A DNA stretch of 25,227 nucleotides from an uncultured Prevotella sp. Its GTDB lineage: Bacteria > Bacteroidota > Bacteroidia > Bacteroidales > Bacteroidaceae. The DNA is taken from positions 1 to 25,227 of the forward strand of contig CALIZL010000042.1 in assembly GCA_938028745.1 (NCBI GenBank), given 5' to 3'. Made by a program: the position numbers and the translations under genes. Below are positions 21,744 to 25,227 of the stretch, in pieces. Numbering within the stretch: position 1 is the first letter of the stretch; every line of letters starts with the position of its first letter. The notes below the pieces were generated by a model. It did no database searches. It saw only the letters and a list, made by a program, of their open reading frames with translations, and was not told the origin of the DNA.

Positions 21744-23165
21744 ATGGCAAGAAAGAGAAAAGAGTTTCCGATATTGGAGAACGTCACCATTACAGACGTG
21801 GCGGCAGAAGGAAAGGCGTTGGCGAGGGTCAACGACATGGTTGTTTTCGTACCCTTCGCAGTGCCGGGCGACGTGGTAGACCTCAAAATAAGAAAGAAAA
21901 AACACAGCTATTGCGAGGCCGAGGTGGTGCGTTTCGTGAAGTATAGCGATGTGCGCGTTGAGCCTGCGTGCCAACATTTCGGCGTGTGCGGCGGCTGCAA
22001 GTGGCAAAATTTGCCCTACGAAGAGCAGTTGCGAGCCAAACAACAGCAGGTGTACGACCAACTTTCGCGCATCTCGCATGTGCAACTTCCCACATTCCAG
22101 CCCATCATGGGCTCGCAGTTAACCCTGCATTACCGCAACAAGTTAGAGTTCGGATGCTCTAACAAGCGTTGGCTAACCCGCGAACAAGTGACATCGGGAG
22201 AAACTTTCGACACCATGAACGCCATCGGTTTCCACATCACTGGGGCGTTCGATAAAATACTCCCCATCGAGAAATGCTGGCTGATGGACGACTTGCAAAA
22301 TCAAATTCGCAACGAGATAAGGGACTATGCACTAGCACATAACATCACTTTCTTCGACCTTCGACAACAAACAGGACTGCTGCGCGATGTCATGATACGC
22401 AATAGCGACACGGGCGAATGGATGGTGTTGGTGCAGTTTCACTTTGAAACAGCCGACGACCCACAAGCGGCCGACGGCCTGCTTGCCCACGTGGCCGAGC
22501 GTTTTCCGCAGATAACGTCGCTGCTTTGGGTAGACAACCAAAAGTGTAACGACACATTTGCCGACCTGCCCGTGCATGTTTTCAAGGGCAACGACCATAT
22601 ATTCGAGGTGATGGAAGACCTTCGTTTCAAGGTAGGACCAAAGAGTTTCTACCAAACTAACACCCAACAAGCCTACCACCTCTACGAAGTGGCGCGCCGC
22701 TTTGCCAACTTGAGCGGTACGGAAATTGTTTACGACCTGTACACAGGCACGGGAACAATCGCCAACTTTGTGGCCCGACAGGCCAAGAAAGTGGTGGGTG
22801 TGGAGTACGTACCCGAGGCAATAGCAGACGCCAAAGTGAATAGCGAGCTGAACGGAATAGGCAACACCACTTTCTATGCAGGCGATATGAAGGATATTCT
22901 GAACGATGAGTTTATCGCCAACAACGGACAGCCCGACGTTATTATTACCGATCCGCCGCGCGCAGGCATGCACGCCGACGTGATAGAAACCATTATCCGA
23001 GCCAATCCCCAACGCATTGTGTACGTTAGTTGCAATCCCGCAACGCAAGCGCGCGACCTCATTGCGCTAGACGAGCGCTATGCGGTGGCGGCTGTACAAC
23101 CCGTAGACATGTTTCCCCATACGCCCCATGTGGAGAACGTGGTGCTGCTGGAACGCCGCGCATAA
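21744..23165 (+). CDS. rlmD: RlmD/RumA-type 23S rRNA (uracil-C5)-methyltransferase
   Basis: SAM-dependent C5 methylation of a uridine, by homology U1939 of 23S rRNA, though related TrmA-like enzymes act on other sites. The 473-residue form starting at 21744 is preferred: it begins with MARKRKEFPILENVTITDVA, flowing straight into a TRAM domain (about 8-65), while the longer frame from 21612 overlaps the likely promoter. An iron-sulfur cluster motif is present: Cys76, Cys82 and Cys85 (CQHFGVCGGC), with a fourth Cys further on (KCWLMDD). The SAM site is YDLYTGTGTIANFVA, preceded by FYQTNTQQA. The catalytic nucleophile is the Cys in YVSCNPATQARDL near the C-terminus. The porin gene follows after 48 bp and may be co-transcribed. 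Confidence 0.93.
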   Translation: MARKRKEFPILENVTITDVAAEGKALARVNDMVVFVPFAVPGDVVDLKIRKKKHSYCEAEVVRFVKYSDVRVEPACQHFGVCGGCKWQNLPYEEQLRAKQQQVYDQLSRISHVQLPTFQPIMGSQLTLHYRNKLEFGCSNKRWLTREQVTSGETFDTMNAIGFHITGAFDKILPIEKCWLMDDLQNQIRNEIRDYALAHNITFFDLRQQTGLLRDVMIRNSDTGEWMVLVQFHFETADDPQAADGLLAHVAERFPQITSLLWVDNQKCNDTFADLPVHVFKGNDHIFEVMEDLRFKVGPKSFYQTNTQQAYHLYEVARRFANLSGTEIVYDLYTGTGTIANFVARQAKKVVGVEYVPEAIADAKVNSELNGIGNTTFYAGDMKDILNDEFIANNGQPDVIITDPPRAGMHADVIETIIRANPQRIVYVSCNPATQARDLIALDERYAVAAVQPVDMFPHTPHVENVVLLERRA

Positions 23166-23213
23166 CAATCCAACCATAAACAAGCCTATACAATAACTAT
23201 TAACAAGATACTC

Positions 23214-24404
23214 ATGAAACAAAAGGCAATGCTTGCGCTGCTCTTGGCGGCAACAACGCTCCAAGCCAGCGCACAAAACGGCGAAACTCCGCCAGAAGAG
23301 AAGAAGCTTACCTTGGTGAGCAACCTCAAACTTAGCGGATACATGATATCGCAATATCAATGGGCCGACCAAGAAGGTGCTGAAAGCAACGGATTTAACA
23401 TCCGTATGGCGCGCCTTTCGTTAGAAGGACGTGCGCTTACCGACTTCTATTGGAAAGCCCAGGTGCAGTTTAACGGCAATACGGCCACCCTCGGCACGTC
23501 GCCGCGTGTGGTGGATGTGTTTGCCGAATGGCAGAAGTATAAGCCCTTCCGCGTAAAGCTGGGGCAATTTAAGCGGCCGTTCACCTTCGAAAATCCCATG
23601 CACCCCATCGACCAAGGCTTTATGTCGTTTGGGCAAAGCGTACTGAAACTATCGGGATTTAGCGACCGAACGGGCGAGGCCGCCAGCAATGGTCGCGACA
23701 TCGGCTTGCAAATTCAGGGCGACCTCTTTCCCAACAGCAACGAACGGCCACTGCTTCACTATCAGGTGGGCGTGTTTAACGGGCAGGGCATCAACATGCG
23801 CGATGCCGATCAGCGTAAAGACGTCATTGGCGGACTGTGGGTTATGCCCATTAAAGGCATGCGCTTAGGTGCGTTTGGCTGGACTGGCTCTTACGCGCGA
23901 GTGGGAAATTACACGCTAGTAGACCCCGATACGCACGAGCCAATATTGGATGGGGCAGGACAAAAACAGGTGGTGAAAGGTAAACAAACGGTAGAAAAAC
24001 GCCGTTTTGCCGTGAGTGGCGAGTATGTTACGAAGGGTTGGACCTTCCGCAGCGAGTACATTTACAGCAAAGGCTATGGCTTTAAGACCGTTCATAACAC
24101 CAAAGCCGACCTGCAAGACGCCAACATCAATTATGAGGCAGGCGACAAGTCCTATGGCTTCTATGGCTTGGTCATTGCGCCTGTGGCCGATTTTAATGGG
24201 AAAAAGCTGCACGTAAAGGCACGTTTCGACCAATATTGCCCCAACGGAAAGCCCAGCACGGCCAAGACTTTCTACGAATTAGGCATCGACTGCGAACTGT
24301 CGCGAATGCTTAAACTAAGTGCCGAATATGCGTTGGTGAACGATAAGGCACTGAAAAAGACCAACTATAACCTCATCGACTTTCAACTGGGATTGAGGTT
24401 TTAA
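23214..24404 (+). CDS. OprO/OprP-family outer membrane porin
   Basis: A 396-residue outer membrane beta-barrel of the phosphate-selective porin O/P family. A signal peptide (about 1-20, ending ASA before QNG) leads into alternating hydrophobic strands. Family-like segments are LKLSGYMISQYQWADQE, FNIRMARLSLEG, VVDVFAEWQKY, RVKLGQFKRPFTFENP (the conserved G-x-x-K-x-P-F region) and RDIGLQIQG. It ends in LIDFQLGLRF with C-terminal Phe, the usual barrel assembly signal. Solute preference cannot be read from sequence; Bacteroidetes members are often linked to phosphate or anions. It starts 48 bp after rlmD with no promoter visible between. Confidence 0.9.
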   Translation: MKQKAMLALLLAATTLQASAQNGETPPEEKKLTLVSNLKLSGYMISQYQWADQEGAESNGFNIRMARLSLEGRALTDFYWKAQVQFNGNTATLGTSPRVVDVFAEWQKYKPFRVKLGQFKRPFTFENPMHPIDQGFMSFGQSVLKLSGFSDRTGEAASNGRDIGLQIQGDLFPNSNERPLLHYQVGVFNGQGINMRDADQRKDVIGGLWVMPIKGMRLGAFGWTGSYARVGNYTLVDPDTHEPILDGAGQKQVVKGKQTVEKRRFAVSGEYVTKGWTFRSEYIYSKGYGFKTVHNTKADLQDANINYEAGDKSYGFYGLVIAPVADFNGKKLHVKARFDQYCPNGKPSTAKTFYELGIDCELSRMLKLSAEYALVNDKALKKTNYNLIDFQLGLRF

Positions 24405-24519
24405 GGGCTATTGCCGGCCGATGTGCCAGCCGCTTTGGTCCATAGCTTGCACAACAAGAACGGCTCGTTGAAGTGTCAGCGCGCGTTTCTTTGTTATTTG
24501 GTATGCTTGTTGCGAGCTT

Positions 24520-24567
24520 AATTTGCCAACTGGTAAGCTGGTAAACCGGTCTGCGCGTTAATTCGTC
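24520..24567 (+). repeat. Degenerate 8-bp-periodic stretch downstream of the porin gene
   Basis: Words AATTTGCC (24520-24527), AACTGGT, AAGCTGGT (24535-24542), a 17-bp stretch, AATTCGTC (24560-24567): the same kind of phrase as at 18610 and 24605. The rest of 24405-24689 shows no terminator or gene that I would defend. Confidence 0.45.
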
Positions 24568-24604
24568 AACCAGATACATCATGATAGAGTTAGATTAGTA
24601 TGTT

Positions 24605-24663
24605 GTCTTGTCAACTTGTTAACTTGTGCACAAGTTAACCGGTTAACTCGCCAATTTGTCAAC
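24605..24663 (+). repeat. Exact 8-bp-phased array with a 22-bp perfect palindrome
   Basis: Consecutive 8-mers from 24613: AACTTGTT, AACTTGTG, CACAAGTT, AACCGGTT, AACTCGCC, AATTTGTC. The inverted third word makes a perfect 22-bp palindrome at 24618-24639 centred on TTGTGCACAA. An overlapping 14-bp palindrome GTTAACCGGTTAAC lies at 24634-24647. It is 27 bp upstream of the 55-residue protein gene. Confidence 0.8.
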
Positions 24664-24689
24664 ATTATTTTATAATATAGAGTTAGAAC

Positions 24690-24857
24690 ATGGATAAAGG
24701 AAAGAAAAATAGAGTTAGTGAAGAAGAACGGATAAAGCAGCGCAACCTTAACTGGCCTGCGCGTCGTCGCGTTATAGGGCGCGTGTTATTCGTGGCGTTG
24801 ACCATTTTGGCCATTATTATCTTGGCCTTCGCCTTGTGGGTACACTTGGTGGAGTAG
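24690..24857 (+). CDS. 55-residue single-pass membrane protein, unknown function
   Basis: A short gene easily missed by length cut-offs: ATG at 24690, TAG at 24855-24857. The first half is strongly basic and hydrophilic (MDKGKKNRVSEEERIKQRNL, then NWPARRRVIGRV). The second half is one hydrophobic helix (about residues 31-50: LFVALTILAIIILAFALWV), followed by HLVE and the stop. The positive-inside rule predicts the N-terminus in the cytoplasm. The reading frame is clean, starts after a repeat array and is followed by a hairpin with a T run, which supports a real gene. I recognise no family. Confidence 0.7.
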   Translation: MDKGKKNRVSEEERIKQRNLNWPARRRVIGRVLFVALTILAIIILAFALWVHLVE

Positions 24858-24934
24858 AGCGAAACACGTGGCTGTTGCAAAGCGTTTGCAGCAGGGTCTT
24901 CTTCCTTTTCAGGCCACTTGATGGTCTAATACCA

Positions 24935-24979
24935 TGCTAGCTGTTTGTGAAAAGCTGCTAGCAGCAGGCTTTTTGTTTT
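24935..24979 (+). terminator. Probable terminator after the 55-residue protein gene
   Basis: TGCTAGC (24935-24941) pairs with GCTAGCA (24957-24963). Six bases later comes a T-rich run (24970-24979, broken by one G). The gap between stem and T run makes it less than ideal. Nothing else is visible between 24858 and 25121. Confidence 0.5.
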
Positions 24980-25121
24980 ATACGCGCAGGTTCTGCCCCA
25001 GCGTGTATATGGTTGTCCGTATGTATTGTTTTCTTGCTTTATGTGTGTTCTGTTTGTACATGTTGGGGGTTGGCATGGCCGTCATCACAACTTACCACCC
25101 CATCAGCTTATAACCCCGTAG

Positions 25122-25227
25122 ACTCACAAACTCATAAACTCACAAACTCACAAACTCATAAACTCATAAACTCACAAACTCACAAACTCACAAACTCACA
25201 AACTCACAAACTCATAAACTCACAAAC
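25122..25227 (+). repeat. 8-bp tandem repeat ACTCAYAA, at least 13 units, cut by the window end
   Basis: Thirteen full units plus two bases, all exactly 8 bp, either ACTCACAA (nine units) or ACTCATAA (four units: 2, 5, 6 and 12). This is far more regular than the arrays at 18610 and 24605, suggesting recent expansion. It continues past the window. Confidence 0.95.

Noticed and set aside
1..25227. tRNA, rRNA or tmRNA genes
   Set aside because: I saw no cloverleaf-like sequence or conserved rRNA/tmRNA blocks in the intergenic regions, though a tRNA scan would be more sensitive.

Overview
This window looks like a chromosomal segment of a Prevotella-like member of the Bacteroidales. Supporting signs are several Bacteroidetes-type promoters (TTTG, a 19-20 bp spacer, then TAnnTTTG), weak Shine-Dalgarno sequences, an OprO/P-type porin, and a GH27 alpha-galactosidase with a putative Ig-like N-terminal region. 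Most genes are housekeeping. The more unusual material is in the RNA leaders and intergenic repeats.

Layout. (1) 1-6000, minus strand: an RluA-type pseudouridine synthase; a TetR regulator / lipoprotein pair followed by fabG with its own promoter; and clpB with a strong hairpin terminator. (2) 6100-10140, plus strand: a type-I glutamine synthetase gene, a 193-bp mobile repeat sitting between the glnA stop and its terminator, an unknown three-helix membrane protein, a flavin-reductase-like protein and a small secreted protein with a TonB-C-like end. (3) 10141-11622: no intact gene. It holds a 22-bp tandem repeat array, an 8-bp-periodic array, and the remains of a HigA-type (XRE) antitoxin gene that was split by a second copy of the 193-bp element. 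(4) 11623-17099, minus strand: an adenosylcobalamin (B12) riboswitch leader, nrdA, nrdB, then a GH27 alpha-galactosidase. (5) 17190-18530: a Bcp-type peroxiredoxin and a lone HutD-family protein, plus strand. (6) 18724-21513: pyruvate phosphate dikinase, minus strand. (7) 21600-25227, plus strand: RlmD-type rRNA methyltransferase, an OprO/P porin, an easily missed 55-residue membrane protein, and 8-bp tandem repeats running off the window end.

Best findings. The two 193-bp elements have matching terminal inverted repeats, are about 95% identical, and each has its own 4-bp flanking duplication (TTAA and TATA). Removing the second copy restores the reading of the antitoxin C-terminus across the junction, which is direct evidence of transposition. 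The second strong finding is a B12 riboswitch ahead of nrdAB, which encode a B12-independent class I ribonucleotide reductase. It also shows that the nrdA start lies 47 codons downstream of the longest possible reading frame. I found no anti-phage, CRISPR or biosynthetic cluster.
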